DNA of 23,475 nt from Streptomyces sp. NRRL F-6676 (GCF_000725625.1 NZ_JOHS01000075.1:1-23475), one strand, 5' to 3'; positions 8,594-17,014 are shown, numbered from the stretch's first letter. Made by a program: numbers and translations. Notes: a model not told the origin generated them from the letters alone.

Positions 8594-9265
8594 ATGATCA
8601 GGGTGCTCGTCGTCGACGACCAGTTCCTGATCCGGGCCGGCCTCGTCGGACTGCTGAACGCGGCCCCCGGCATCGAGGTCGTCGGCGAGGCCGAGGACGG
8701 CGACGAGGCGGTGCGGATCGCCGCCGCGACCCTGCCCGACGTCATCCTCATGGACATCCGGATGCCCGGCACCGACGGCGTCCGGGCCACCGAACGCATC
8801 CTCGCCCAGGCCACCGACCCCGTGCCGCGCGTCCTGGTGCTCACCACCTTCGACCTCGACGAGTACGTCTACGGGGCGCTGCGCGCGGGCGCCTCCGGGT
8901 TCCTGCTGAAGGACTCGGGCCCCGAGCGCCTGCTCGCCGCCGTGACCGCCGTACGGGGCGGGGACGCGCTGTTCGCGCCCAGCGTCACCCGGCGGCTGGT
9001 GGAGGCGTTCGCCGGACGGGCCGCAAGCCGGCCGCGCGAGTCCGGACCGCCGCCGGAACTGGGCGCGTTGACCACCCGCGAGGTCGAGGTCCTCGGTCTC
9101 ATCGGCCGCGGTCTGTCCAACCTGGAGATCGCCGACCGGCTGTACATCAGCGAGGCCACGGTCAAGACCCACCTCAACCGCACGATGACCAAGCTCGACC
9201 TGGACAGCCGGGCGCAGGCGGTGGTCGTGGCGTACGAGACAGGACTGGTCACGCCCGGCGGCTGA
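8594..9265 (+). CDS. NarL/FixJ-type response regulator
   Basis: The product is 223 aa. The receiver domain has the acidic pair Asp8-Asp9 (VLVVDDQ), phospho-acceptor Asp54 in LMDIRMPG, Thr84/Thr85 and Lys106 in FLLKDSG. A short Pro/Arg linker leads to a LuxR-type helix-turn-helix: LTTREVEVLGLIGRGLSNLEIADRL and ISEATVKTHLNRTMTKL. It is the cognate partner of the kinase just upstream. The ribosome-binding site before the ATG at 8594 is weak (GGCGGGGCG). Targets cannot be read from the sequence; the divergent peptidoglycan-binding protein gene is one candidate. Confidence 0.95.
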   Translation: MIRVLVVDDQFLIRAGLVGLLNAAPGIEVVGEAEDGDEAVRIAAATLPDVILMDIRMPGTDGVRATERILAQATDPVPRVLVLTTFDLDEYVYGALRAGASGFLLKDSGPERLLAAVTAVRGGDALFAPSVTRRLVEAFAGRAASRPRESGPPPELGALTTREVEVLGLIGRGLSNLEIADRLYISEATVKTHLNRTMTKLDLDSRAQAVVVAYETGLVTPGG

Positions 9266-9272
9266 CACAAGT

Positions 9273-9307
9273 CGGCGGCGGTCGGGGGCGGTTGGCGGCC
9301 GCCGCCG
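9273..9307. terminator. Weak candidate hairpin after the response regulator
   Basis: CGGCGGCGG at 9273-9281 can pair with CCGCCGCCG at 9299-9307 across a 17-base G-rich loop. It lies 8 bases after the response-regulator stop. In DNA of this composition such a match can occur by chance. Confidence 0.35.
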
Positions 9308-9331
9308 TGACGCCCTGCTGCGGTCCGGTCC

Positions 9332-9354
9332 CCGGACCTGGAATCCTGGTCCGG
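9332..9354. promoter_or_regulatory. 23-bp near-perfect palindrome upstream of the XRE/DUF2690 gene
   Basis: CCGGACCTGGA (9332-9342), a central A (9343) and TCCTGGTCCGG (9344-9354) form arms that match at 10 of 11 positions. A second GGTCCGGT occurs at 9322-9329, repeating 9348-9355. The site lies 67 bases before the ATG of a gene with a DNA-binding domain, so it may be an autoregulatory operator. Confidence 0.5.
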
Positions 9355-9421
9355 TACGCGGCCGGCGGGGGTGCCGGGCGTGGGGGCACAGGGTGCGGGG
9401 AGCAAGGGGGGAAGGGACGTC

Positions 9422-10675
9422 ATGCCTCGTTGGAAGGGCCTGCCGGAGGAACTCGATCCACAGCTCAAGGAGTTCGCGGGGCAGTTGCGGCGGCTCGTGG
9501 ACCGCAGCGGGCTGAGCGTCGCGGCGGTGGCCGACCGCACGGGCTACAGCCGGACGTCGTGGGACCGGTACCTGGGCGGGCGGCTGCTCGCGCCCAAGGG
9601 CGCGGTGCTCGCACTGGCCGAGGTCACGGGGGCCGATCCGGAGCACCTCACCACGATGTGGGAGCTGGCCGAACGGGCGTGGAGCCGCTCGGAGATGCGG
9701 CAGGACATGACGATGGAGGCGCTGCGGATCGCGCAGGCGCGGGAGGCGCTGGGCGAACGGGAGCCGGAGGCCGGGCCCGCGCCGGTGCCGGCACCGCCGG
9801 GGCCCGTGCCGCCGGGGCCCGCTCCGGAGCCCGTGCCGCCGGGGTCCGCTCGGGGTCCGGTGCCGCCGGGGTCCGTTCCGGGTCCGGTGCCGGCCGGGGA
9901 CGCGGGGGCGCGCGTCGGGGCCGGTGGCGGCGGGCGGGGTACGACGGTCAGAACCGGGGTGGCCGGGCCCGCCGGGGTGTCGCCGACGCTGCCGCCGCGG
10001 GCGGGGGAGGCGGATGCCGAGGTCCTCGCGGGGCTGCGCGACCGTCCGGCCGTGCCGCCGTACGGCCCCCGGGCCGACGGCGTTCCGGAGGACGCGCGGC
10101 CGTCGGGTGCGCGGCCGTCGGGTGCGGGTGGCCGGCCTCGGCCGGGGGCGCGGCGGCGGCGTCGTCTGACGGTTTTCCTGTCGGCGGTCGCCGGGGCGCT
10201 CGCCGTGGTCGCGGGTGCGGTGTGGTTCACCTCGGGCGGCGACCGGGCGGCGGAGGGCCGGTCGCCCGCGAAGTCGCCGGCCGCCACCACGGCCAGTGCC
10301 GCGCCCGCGCTGCCGGACGGGGTCCGGTGCGCCGGGGCCGGCTGTGTCGGCAGGGACCCGGAGGAGATGGGGTGCGGTGGGGTCCGGGCCCGTACGACGA
10401 ACAGCGTCACGGTGGGGACGACGCTGGTGGAGGTCCGGTACAGCGAGGTGTGCGGGGTGGCGTGGGGGAGGATCACGCGGGCGGTGCGGGGGGACGCGGT
10501 GACGGTGCGGGTGGTCGCCCCCGACGGGGCGGGGGCGAAGGGGAGGGTGCAGCGGGGGGTCGTGGAGGAGCGGGGGGACGTGGACGCGTACACGCCGATG
10601 GTGCGGGTGGGGGGCGCGGGGGGCGCGGAGGTGTGTGCGGTGCTGGTGTCCGGGCGGGACGGGTGCGTGGAGTAG
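9422..10675 (+). CDS. Membrane-anchored XRE-type HTH protein with DUF2690 domain
   Basis: The product is 417 aa. Residues ~15-80 form an XRE/Cro-like helix-turn-helix (LVDRSGLSVAAVADRTGYSRTSWDRYLGGRLLAP). Residues ~110-245 are a Pro/Gly-rich linker with repeated PVPPG units. One membrane helix follows an Arg cluster (RRRRRLTVFLSAVAGALAVVAGAVWF, ~243-270). The C-terminal ~115 residues, outside the membrane, match DUF2690: CAGAGCVGRDPEEMGC, then TTLVEVRYSEVCGVAWGRI. The layout suggests DNA or a cytoplasmic partner bound inside and a signal or ligand bound outside; this is inference. The ATG at 9422 has GGAAGGGA six bases upstream. This family is frequent in Streptomyces and has no firm function. 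Confidence 0.88.
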   Translation: MPRWKGLPEELDPQLKEFAGQLRRLVDRSGLSVAAVADRTGYSRTSWDRYLGGRLLAPKGAVLALAEVTGADPEHLTTMWELAERAWSRSEMRQDMTMEALRIAQAREALGEREPEAGPAPVPAPPGPVPPGPAPEPVPPGSARGPVPPGSVPGPVPAGDAGARVGAGGGGRGTTVRTGVAGPAGVSPTLPPRAGEADAEVLAGLRDRPAVPPYGPRADGVPEDARPSGARPSGAGGRPRPGARRRRRLTVFLSAVAGALAVVAGAVWFTSGGDRAAEGRSPAKSPAATTASAAPALPDGVRCAGAGCVGRDPEEMGCGGVRARTTNSVTVGTTLVEVRYSEVCGVAWGRITRAVRGDAVTVRVVAPDGAGAKGRVQRGVVEERGDVDAYTPMVRVGGAGGAEVCAVLVSGRDGCVE

Positions 10676-10723
10676 GTCCGCGCGGTTCCTCGCGCCCCTG
10701 TGTACACAAAACAATCACCCCCT

Positions 10724-10741
10724 CGCGGGGTTGGCCCCGCG
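10724..10741. terminator. Candidate hairpin after the XRE/DUF2690 gene
   Basis: CGCGGGG (10724-10730) and CCCCGCG (10735-10741) pair perfectly around the loop TTGG, 48 bases after the stop. The same gap contains a degenerate copy of the GCGCAGTTCCCCGCGCCCC repeat (10683-10698), a TGTGTACACA palindrome (10699-10708) and a perfect 16-nt palindrome (10827-10842, GCCGGCGGCCGCCGGC). Confidence 0.55.
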
Positions 10742-10895
10742 GAGCGTGGGCACGCGGAATGTACCCCCACGGGATCCGGGTGTTCCGGTCCCCGGTCGGC
10801 GGTCGCCGTGGTCCCTCCTCTCCCGGGCCGGCGGCCGCCGGCTCTTGTGGGGCGGGCCACAGGAACCCCGACCGTGCGGTGTCCCGGATGCGCGA

Positions 10896-11960
<1,065 letters not shown>

Positions 11961-12006
11961 CCCCTCCGGCGCGCTCCGCGCCCGGGGTCCCTTACACCGT
12001 TCCGCA

Positions 12007-12042
12007 CAGGCTCCGTCCCGTTTTCGTACGGGACGGGGCCTG
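12007..12042 (+). terminator. mdh terminator hairpin
   Basis: Arms 12007-12021 (CAGGCTCCGTCCCGT) and 12028-12042 pair over 15 bases with one T-G wobble around the loop TTTCGT. It lies 46 bases after the mdh stop. Confidence 0.9.
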
Positions 12043-12098
12043 TCGGCGTGTACGCCGCTATCGTCGAGTTCCGGGCAGGATTCGGGGGACGGTAGGAC

Positions 12099-13151
12099 AT
12101 GCGCCAACGGTGGGACGCGGAGCAGCAGCGCTGGGTGGACGACGACGGGGGCGCGGTCGGCGCGCAGCCCCCGGCGGGGGAGCAGCCGCCGGAACGGCCC
12201 TGGTGGGCGGGGGCCGAGACACAGGTCGGCGGAGCCTCGCCGCCGTCGACGGCGCCGGACGCCCCGACCACGCCGTCGGCCTCCCCACCGCCGGTCCCGA
12301 CCACACCGCTCGCCCCGCTGCCGCCGGGCCCGGCCGGGTGGTCGTCGTACGGCACTCCTCCGCCGGCCCCCGTGCCGCCGTACCCGGAGCCGCCGACGGC
12401 CGTCACCGGCCCGCTTCCCGTGACCGGCCCCTTGACCGGCCCTCTGGCCGGCCCGGGTCCGGACCCCCGCCGCCCCCGCACCGTCCTGGTGCTGGTCGCC
12501 GTGCTGGCCGTGCTCGCCGGGGGCGGGGCCGGGGCGGGAGCCTGGTGGCTGACCCGGGACGGCTCGGCGCGGCACCCCGAAGCCCACCCGTCCGTGACCG
12601 TCACGGCCACGGCGAGCCGGCCGGCCGTGCCGCCGGCGGACACCGGGGACGCCCCGCCGTCGGACACCGAGTCGGCGCTCGCCGCCTCCGCGCGGCCCTC
12701 GCCCGGGTACCGCCGGGCCGAGGACCCCGTCGGCTACCGCGTGGACGTGCCCGAGGGCTGGGTGCGCACGGCGGAGCGCGGGGTCAGCGCCGAGGTCGTC
12801 ACCTACCGTTCGCCCGCCGACGGGCGCGGCCTGATGCTCTTCGAGGTGGTCGAACAGACGCCCGCCGCCTCCCTGGACCTCGCCGAGAACGGCCCCGCCG
12901 GCTTCACCGAAAAACTCGCCGGCTACCGCGTCCTGGACCGCTCCTCGGGGGCGGACTGGGCGGAGCTCGACTACCGGTACGACGACAGGTCCGACGGCGC
13001 CACCCAGGTCATCGACCGCCGCTTCACCGCCGCCGACGGCACGCTCTACGCGCTCCGCTCCAGCGGCCCGGAGGGCTCGGACATCCAGGAGCCGTTCGAC
13101 ATGGCGTTCGCCTCCTTCTGCCCGGCCGGGGCGAGCTGCCCGACGGCGTGA
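12099..13151 (+). CDS. Single-pass envelope protein, paralog of the product of 15416-16342
   Basis: The product is 350 aa. It opens with the tag MRQRWDAEQQRWVDDD, followed by ~110 residues of Pro-rich linker. One membrane helix (TVLVLVAVLAVLAGGGAGAGAWWL, ~128-152) is followed by a Thr/Ala/Pro stalk and a folded domain from ~203: GYRRAEDPVGYRVDVPEGW ... VTYRSPADGRGLMLFEVVEQTP ... VIDRRFTAADGTLYALR. The order, the opening RW-x5-RW tag and the DPxGxxxxVPxGW signature also occur in the third gene downstream, so the two are paralogs flanking the motif-sharing pair. The extracellular part resembles PsbP/Mog1 (LpqN-like) folds; this is a guess. The ATG at 12099 has GGTAGGA close upstream. Confidence 0.82.
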   Translation: MRQRWDAEQQRWVDDDGGAVGAQPPAGEQPPERPWWAGAETQVGGASPPSTAPDAPTTPSASPPPVPTTPLAPLPPGPAGWSSYGTPPPAPVPPYPEPPTAVTGPLPVTGPLTGPLAGPGPDPRRPRTVLVLVAVLAVLAGGGAGAGAWWLTRDGSARHPEAHPSVTVTATASRPAVPPADTGDAPPSDTESALAASARPSPGYRRAEDPVGYRVDVPEGWVRTAERGVSAEVVTYRSPADGRGLMLFEVVEQTPAASLDLAENGPAGFTEKLAGYRVLDRSSGADWAELDYRYDDRSDGATQVIDRRFTAADGTLYALRSSGPEGSDIQEPFDMAFASFCPAGASCPTA

Positions 13152-13228
13152 GCGCCCCGGTCGCGCGCGGGGGTGACCCAGGGCTGACCGACGGTGACAA
13201 TTCGCTTCCTGGGGCGTCTGTGCCGCAC

Positions 13229-13234
13229 TATGCT
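13229..13234 (+). promoter_or_regulatory. Candidate -10 box (TATGCT) for the 13291-16342 operon
   Basis: TATGCT at 13229-13234 predicts a start near 13241, about 50 bases before the GTG at 13291. A poor -35 (CTTCCT) lies 18 bases upstream. The 139-bp gap from the previous gene has no obvious terminator. Confidence 0.4.
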
Positions 13235-13290
13235 GATGCTCCATCACACCGCGTGTCATGTACGCGCGTTTCGACCATCGGGGGATGGGC

Positions 13291-15054
13291 GTGAGTACCG
13301 CCTACGTGCCGCAACAGCCACAGCCACAGCCGGACCCGCACACGTCGGCGGGGACCGCCCCGGCCACGGCGTCGCTCCCGGAACTGCCGGTGACACCGGC
13401 GTACGCCAGTGAGGCCACCCGGCTGCTGTGCGCGGGAACCTACCTGGACTCCGCCTACCGCGACCGGGTCATCGACGAGCTGTACCTCAACGAACAGCGC
13501 CTGGCCGCGCCCTCGCTCGGGCTCGACGCGGCCCGGGTCCTGGCGCACGCGCTGCGCGCCCGCCGGCTGGAACTGGCCTGGTCCGGGGCGATCCTGGGGC
13601 TGTGGGTGGTGGGCATGCCGCTCACCCGGTACTTCCTCCTCCTCTTCCTCGGCTTCGGCGTCTACTCCGCCCTCGCCCCCTGGGTGCGCGGCCGGAGCGA
13701 GCAGCCGCCGATGTACCGGCGTGTGTTCGCCTTCCTGCTGCGCTGGTACAGCCGCCTCGGCATCGCCGCCCTGCTCGCCGCCACCCTGTACGTCGGGTGC
13801 GGCGGCGGGAACGACATCTCCCCGTCCTACTCGTCCTCGTACGACGACCTGTACGGCACGTCGAGCGGTTCCGACTTCTCGCTCCCCGACGCCCTGCACG
13901 AGTGGCTCGGCGTCCTGGGCGCCTGGCTGACCCTCGCCGTCCTCGCGCTCACCGTCGTCTTCCTCGCCGCCCAGCGCGGCCAGGTCACGCGCTCGCTGGC
14001 CGCCGAGCTGTCCACGCGGCGCTTCCCCGACGTGGCGGGCGACCCCGCCGAGCAGGCGGAGGGGCGGCGGCTGCGGCGGCTGGCGCAGCGGGTGCGGGCC
14101 GAGCAGTGGCAGCCGCTGGTCATGTACCACGAGGCCCGTCCGTTCTGCGGGGCCGGCACGGCGCACGACACCTGGGTGCTCGCCGTCGAACTGCGCCCCG
14201 ACGGGGCGAAGAAGCAGCGCCCGCTCAGCAACCGGGCCGTCCTGGAGACCGTCCGCCCGCTGCTCGAACAGCTGCGGGAGTCCGCCGTGACGGCCGAGCA
14301 CCCGGTGCGCGACCGGCTGCGCCGGCTGGAGATCGACGAGTGTGTGTTCCTGCCGGTCGAGGGGCTGCTGCGGCGCGAGGACGCCCCCTACGCCCCCGGG
14401 GACTTCGAGAGCCACCTGGCCCGCGCGGTCGAGGAGGGCGCCGAGAAGCGGCGGCACTTCCTGCGGGTGCGGGTCGGCGGCTGGGAGGAGGAGCTGGTAG
14501 TCAGCGTCTTCGTCCGCGTCCACACCCAGGGCCGGATGCTGATGCTGGAGATCGCCCCGCACGTCCTCACCCCGGTGCGCGAGGACTTCAAGGAGGCCGA
14601 CCGCACCGCCCACCGCTACAACCACAACAGCCTGCTCGGCAAGGCCGCCTGGGCCCTGCCGAGGGTGCCGGCCGCGGCCGCCGTGGCCGTGTACCAGCTG
14701 GCCCGGCAGGTCGTGTTCGGCTGGCGCCTGGTGACCTCGGGCAACGCGGGCGCGCTGCCCGAGGGGCCCGCCCTGTCGGTGCGCGAGCTGGGGGCGGCGC
14801 CGGACGGGTCGCTGTTCCAGACCATGGACGTCGACCGCTATCTGCGGGCCGTGCAGGACCGGATCGCGCACGGGGTGCGCACCGCGCTGGCCGACGCCGG
14901 TTACCAGACCGGCGAATTCGTCCAGAAGATCGTCAACATCAGCAACGGCGGCGTGAACATCGAATCGGTGGCGGACTCCACCTTCGCCGTCGGCGACCAC
15001 GCCACCGCGCGGAGCGGCGGCCCGGCCGCCGCGCCGCAGAAGGGAACGGATTAG
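13291..15054 (+). CDS. Uncharacterised membrane protein with C-terminal motif shared with next gene
   Basis: The product is 587 aa. The start is GTG at 13291 (GGGGGA five bases upstream); ATG 13285 would add only two residues. A Gln/Pro-rich N-terminus leads to a short domain, TRLLCAGTYLDSAYRDRVIDEL. About three to four membrane segments follow: ~96-130 (WSGAILGLWVVGMPLTRYFLLLF and on), ~145-172 and ~204-226. The loop between the last two holds a Ser/Tyr/Asp run (SPSYSSSYDDLYGTSSGSD). A large cytoplasmic region follows, with QPLVMYHEARPFCGAG, DRLRRLEIDECVFLP and FVRVHTQGRMLMLEIAPHVL. At residues 555-573, near the C-terminus, it has VNIESVADSTFAVGDHATA, a motif repeated at the N-terminus of the next protein. 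No enzymatic signature is visible. Confidence 0.85.
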   Translation: MSTAYVPQQPQPQPDPHTSAGTAPATASLPELPVTPAYASEATRLLCAGTYLDSAYRDRVIDELYLNEQRLAAPSLGLDAARVLAHALRARRLELAWSGAILGLWVVGMPLTRYFLLLFLGFGVYSALAPWVRGRSEQPPMYRRVFAFLLRWYSRLGIAALLAATLYVGCGGGNDISPSYSSSYDDLYGTSSGSDFSLPDALHEWLGVLGAWLTLAVLALTVVFLAAQRGQVTRSLAAELSTRRFPDVAGDPAEQAEGRRLRRLAQRVRAEQWQPLVMYHEARPFCGAGTAHDTWVLAVELRPDGAKKQRPLSNRAVLETVRPLLEQLRESAVTAEHPVRDRLRRLEIDECVFLPVEGLLRREDAPYAPGDFESHLARAVEEGAEKRRHFLRVRVGGWEEELVVSVFVRVHTQGRMLMLEIAPHVLTPVREDFKEADRTAHRYNHNSLLGKAAWALPRVPAAAAVAVYQLARQVVFGWRLVTSGNAGALPEGPALSVRELGAAPDGSLFQTMDVDRYLRAVQDRIAHGVRTALADAGYQTGEFVQKIVNISNGGVNIESVADSTFAVGDHATARSGGPAAAPQKGTD

Positions 15055-15137
15055 CGATGGCTGACACGAACGAGCCCAGCGTCTCCCTGGGGAACGTCTC
15101 GGGCAGCACGTTCGCCATCGGCAGTCACGCCAGCGCG
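14953..15137 (+). other. Paired 19-residue motif spanning the junction of two genes
   Basis: Bases 14953-15009 encode VNIESVADSTFAVGDHATA at the C-terminus of the membrane protein. Bases 15081-15137 encode VSLGNVSGSTFAIGSHASA at residues 9-27 of the next protein. Aligned without gaps, 10 of 19 positions are identical and most of the rest are conservative, with STFA-(V/I)-G-x-H-A-(T/S)-A as the core. Confidence 0.85.
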
Positions 15138-15419
15138 GTGAGCCACCACGGCACGGCGCCGGGGCGCGACGCCGCGACGGAGGAACTGCTGGCGGCGGTG
15201 CGCGAGCTGCGCGCCGATCTCACTCGGGTGCGCGCCACCGACCGGACGGCCGAGCTGGACGCCGCGCTCGCCGACACGGAGGACGAGATCACCAGTACGG
15301 GGCAGGCCGGGCCGACCCGGCGCGAGCGGCTGCGGGCGCTGCTCACCGACTCCGAGTCCCTGCTGAGCGTGCTCGCCTCGGCGGGGGCGGTGGCCGGGAT
15401 GCTCGGGATCGGGCTGTGA
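15057..15419 (+). CDS. Small adaptor-like protein: N-terminal shared motif plus helical domain (DUF5955-like)
   Basis: The product is 120 aa from the ATG at 15057, two bases after the previous stop, with AAGGGAACGG about eight bases upstream. Residues 9-27 are the shared motif VSLGNVSGSTFAIGSHASA, followed by VSHHG. From ~40 on it is a helical domain: ATEELLAAVRELRADLTRV, then AELDAALADTEDEI and RRERLRALLTDSESLLSVLA. It ends in a hydrophobic tail, ASAGAVAGMLGIGL. The helix pattern reminds me of the small actinobacterial DUF5955-type and effector-associated domains, from memory only. The stop overlaps the next start (GTGA), so translation is coupled. A role as partner or adaptor of the upstream membrane protein is inferred. 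Confidence 0.85.
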   Translation: MADTNEPSVSLGNVSGSTFAIGSHASAVSHHGTAPGRDAATEELLAAVRELRADLTRVRATDRTAELDAALADTEDEITSTGQAGPTRRERLRALLTDSESLLSVLASAGAVAGMLGIGL

Positions 15420-16342
15420 CGGGCGGAAGAGCGCGGCACTGGAATGAGGAGACGCAGCGCTGGGAGGACGCGGACGCGCCCGCGAGTCCGCCCGTGACTC
15501 CGTCCGCGGCTCCGCTCGTGGGCGAGGCGTCGCCCCCGCTGCCGCCGCTGCCCGCGCTGCCGGAGCATCTGCCGCACGTACCCTCGGCGCCGACGGTCCC
15601 GGCGCCGCCCGTGCCGCCGGCGGGGGCCGGGGGCGGGCGTGCGCTGTGGTGGAAGGTCGTGGCCGGGGCCGTCGTGCTCGGGGTCGGCGCCGGTTACGGC
15701 GTGCTGAAGCTGACCGGCGGCGACGGCGACGACGGCTCTGACCGCACCCGTACGGCCGCGACGGCGCCGGCGGGCGGGGACGGCGCCCCCATGGACGCCG
15801 ACACGGGCGCCGGCGGCCCGGCCTCCGGGTCAGCCTCCGCCTCACCGTCCCCCTCCGCGACGGAGAGCGCGCTGCCGACGGGCTACCGGGAGGTCACCGA
15901 CCCCGCCGGCTTCTCGCTCGCCGTGCCCGACGGGTGGAAGCGCAGCGAGCGCGACGCCGGGGTCTTCTACGCCACGGACGGCGACCGCAATCTGCTGCAA
16001 ATCTTCGTCGTCACGGAACCGGAGCTCACGCCGTACGAGGCGGTGGCCCAGTCCTCCAAGAACCTGGGCGCCCAGCAGCCGGGCTACGAGGAGATCTCCC
16101 TCGACCGCACGGCCGCCCCCGACGACGCGGCACCCGCCGTCGGCGACGACACGGCCCGCCTCGTCTACGCCTACGACAGCGAGAAGCTCGGCACGCGGAA
16201 GCAGTGCGTGGAGTACGTGTTCACGGCGGACAACGGCAAGAAATACGCGGTGGTGGCGGCAGGGCCGCAGAGCGACTGGCCCACCACGGAGGAAACGGCA
16301 CGGGTGGCATTGGCCCACATGACAACGGGCGACGCCCAATAG
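15416..16342 (+). CDS. Single-pass envelope protein, paralog of the product of 12099-13151
   Basis: The product is 308 aa from a GTG at 15416 that overlaps the preceding stop by four bases. It begins TGGRARHWNEETQRWEDAD, a tag matching that of the paralog upstream, then a Pro-rich linker. One membrane helix (WWKVVAGAVVLGVGAGYGVL, ~77-98) is followed by a Gly/Ala/Ser stalk and an extracytoplasmic domain from ~155: GYREVTDPAGFSLAVPDGWKR ... NLLQIFVVTEPELTPYEAV ... RLVYAYDSEKLGTRKQCVEYVF ... KYAVVAAGPQSDWP. The domain is better ordered than in the paralog and may be PsbP/Mog1-like, which is a guess. It is the last gene of the operon; a 19-bp palindrome follows. Confidence 0.87.
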   Translation: MTGGRARHWNEETQRWEDADAPASPPVTPSAAPLVGEASPPLPPLPALPEHLPHVPSAPTVPAPPVPPAGAGGGRALWWKVVAGAVVLGVGAGYGVLKLTGGDGDDGSDRTRTAATAPAGGDGAPMDADTGAGGPASGSASASPSPSATESALPTGYREVTDPAGFSLAVPDGWKRSERDAGVFYATDGDRNLLQIFVVTEPELTPYEAVAQSSKNLGAQQPGYEEISLDRTAAPDDAAPAVGDDTARLVYAYDSEKLGTRKQCVEYVFTADNGKKYAVVAAGPQSDWPTTEETARVALAHMTTGDAQ

Positions 16343-16389
16343 CTCGGGGGGTTCGGTGCGTTCGGCGGCTGCGGGCGGTCCGTGGCTGA

Positions 16390-16435
16390 TCGCGCAGTTC
16401 CCCGCGCCTCTAAAGGGGCGCGGGGAACTGCGCGA
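16390..16435. terminator. 46-bp palindromic element (GCGCAGTTCCCCGCGCC type), bidirectional terminator
   Basis: Arms 16390-16408 and 16417-16435 are perfect 19-base complements (TCGCGCAGTTCCCCGCGCC) around TCTAAAGG. Smaller hairpins follow: ACGGAGC-GAA-GCTCCGT (16437-16453) and GTGCC-GGG-GGCAC. It lies between two convergent genes. The same arms recur at 23138-23319 and in degenerate form near 10683, and, from memory, such elements are widespread in Streptomyces gene ends. Confidence 0.88.
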
Positions 16436-16483
16436 AACGGAGCGAAGCTCCGTGCCGGGGGGCACAGGGGGGCGGAGCCCTTC

Positions 16484-17014
16484 TCAGCCCCGCTGCCCCG
16501 GCTGGTAGTGCCCCGGCGTCATCCGCGTCGACACCCCGAACCGATTCCACGCGTTGATGACCGTGATCGCCGCGATCAACTTCGCCAGCTCCCCCTCCTC
16601 GAAGTGCTCCGCCGCCCGCGCGTACACGTCGTCCGGCACGAACCCGTCCGTCAGAACCGTCACCGCCTCCGTCAGCTCGATCGCCGCGATCTCCCGCTCC
16701 GTGTAGAAGTGCCGCGACTCCTCCCACGCCGACAGCTGCACGATCCGCTCCACGCTCTCCCCCGCCGCGAGCGCGTCCTTCGTATGCATGTCCAGGCAGA
16801 ACGCGCAGTGGTTCAGCTGCGAGGCCCGGATCTTCACCAGCTCCCGCAGCTTCGGGTCGAGCCCGTCCGCCGCGGCCGCGTCCAGCCGGACCATCGCCTT
16901 GTAGACCTCGGGCGCGTACTTGGTCCACTGCAAGCGGGGCGCGTGCTCGTCCGCGTACACCGGGGCCGGGGTCTCGCCCGCCGTCGTCCCGCTCACCGTC
17001 TCGTTCGTCGTCAT
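16484..17014 (-). CDS. AhpD-like / carboxymuconolactone decarboxylase family protein
   Basis: The product is 176 aa. The core carries Cys70-x2-Cys73-x3-His77 in NHCAFCLDMHTKDAL, the redox motif of AhpD-like proteins, preceded by LRELVKIRASQLN and followed by the helix SWEESRHFYTEREIAAIELTEAVT. The C-terminal AKLIAAITVINAWNRFGV is also typical. Members reduce peroxides or act as small thiol redox proteins; the substrate is unknown. The start is ATG 17014. There is no ribosome-binding site, but TAGGGT (complement of 17022-17027) ends seven bases before it, so the mRNA is probably leaderless. It is divergent from a MocR regulator that probably controls it. Confidence 0.93.
   Translation of the reverse strand: MTTNETVSGTTAGETPAPVYADEHAPRLQWTKYAPEVYKAMVRLDAAAADGLDPKLRELVKIRASQLNHCAFCLDMHTKDALAAGESVERIVQLSAWEESRHFYTEREIAAIELTEAVTVLTDGFVPDDVYARAAEHFEEGELAKLIAAITVINAWNRFGVSTRMTPGHYQPGQRG

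Noticed and set aside
8402..10714. Minus-strand open frame of 770 codons
   Set aside because: It runs antisense across the kinase end, the response regulator and the XRE/DUF2690 gene, has Arg/Pro/His-rich low-complexity composition and no domain; a GC-rich shadow frame.
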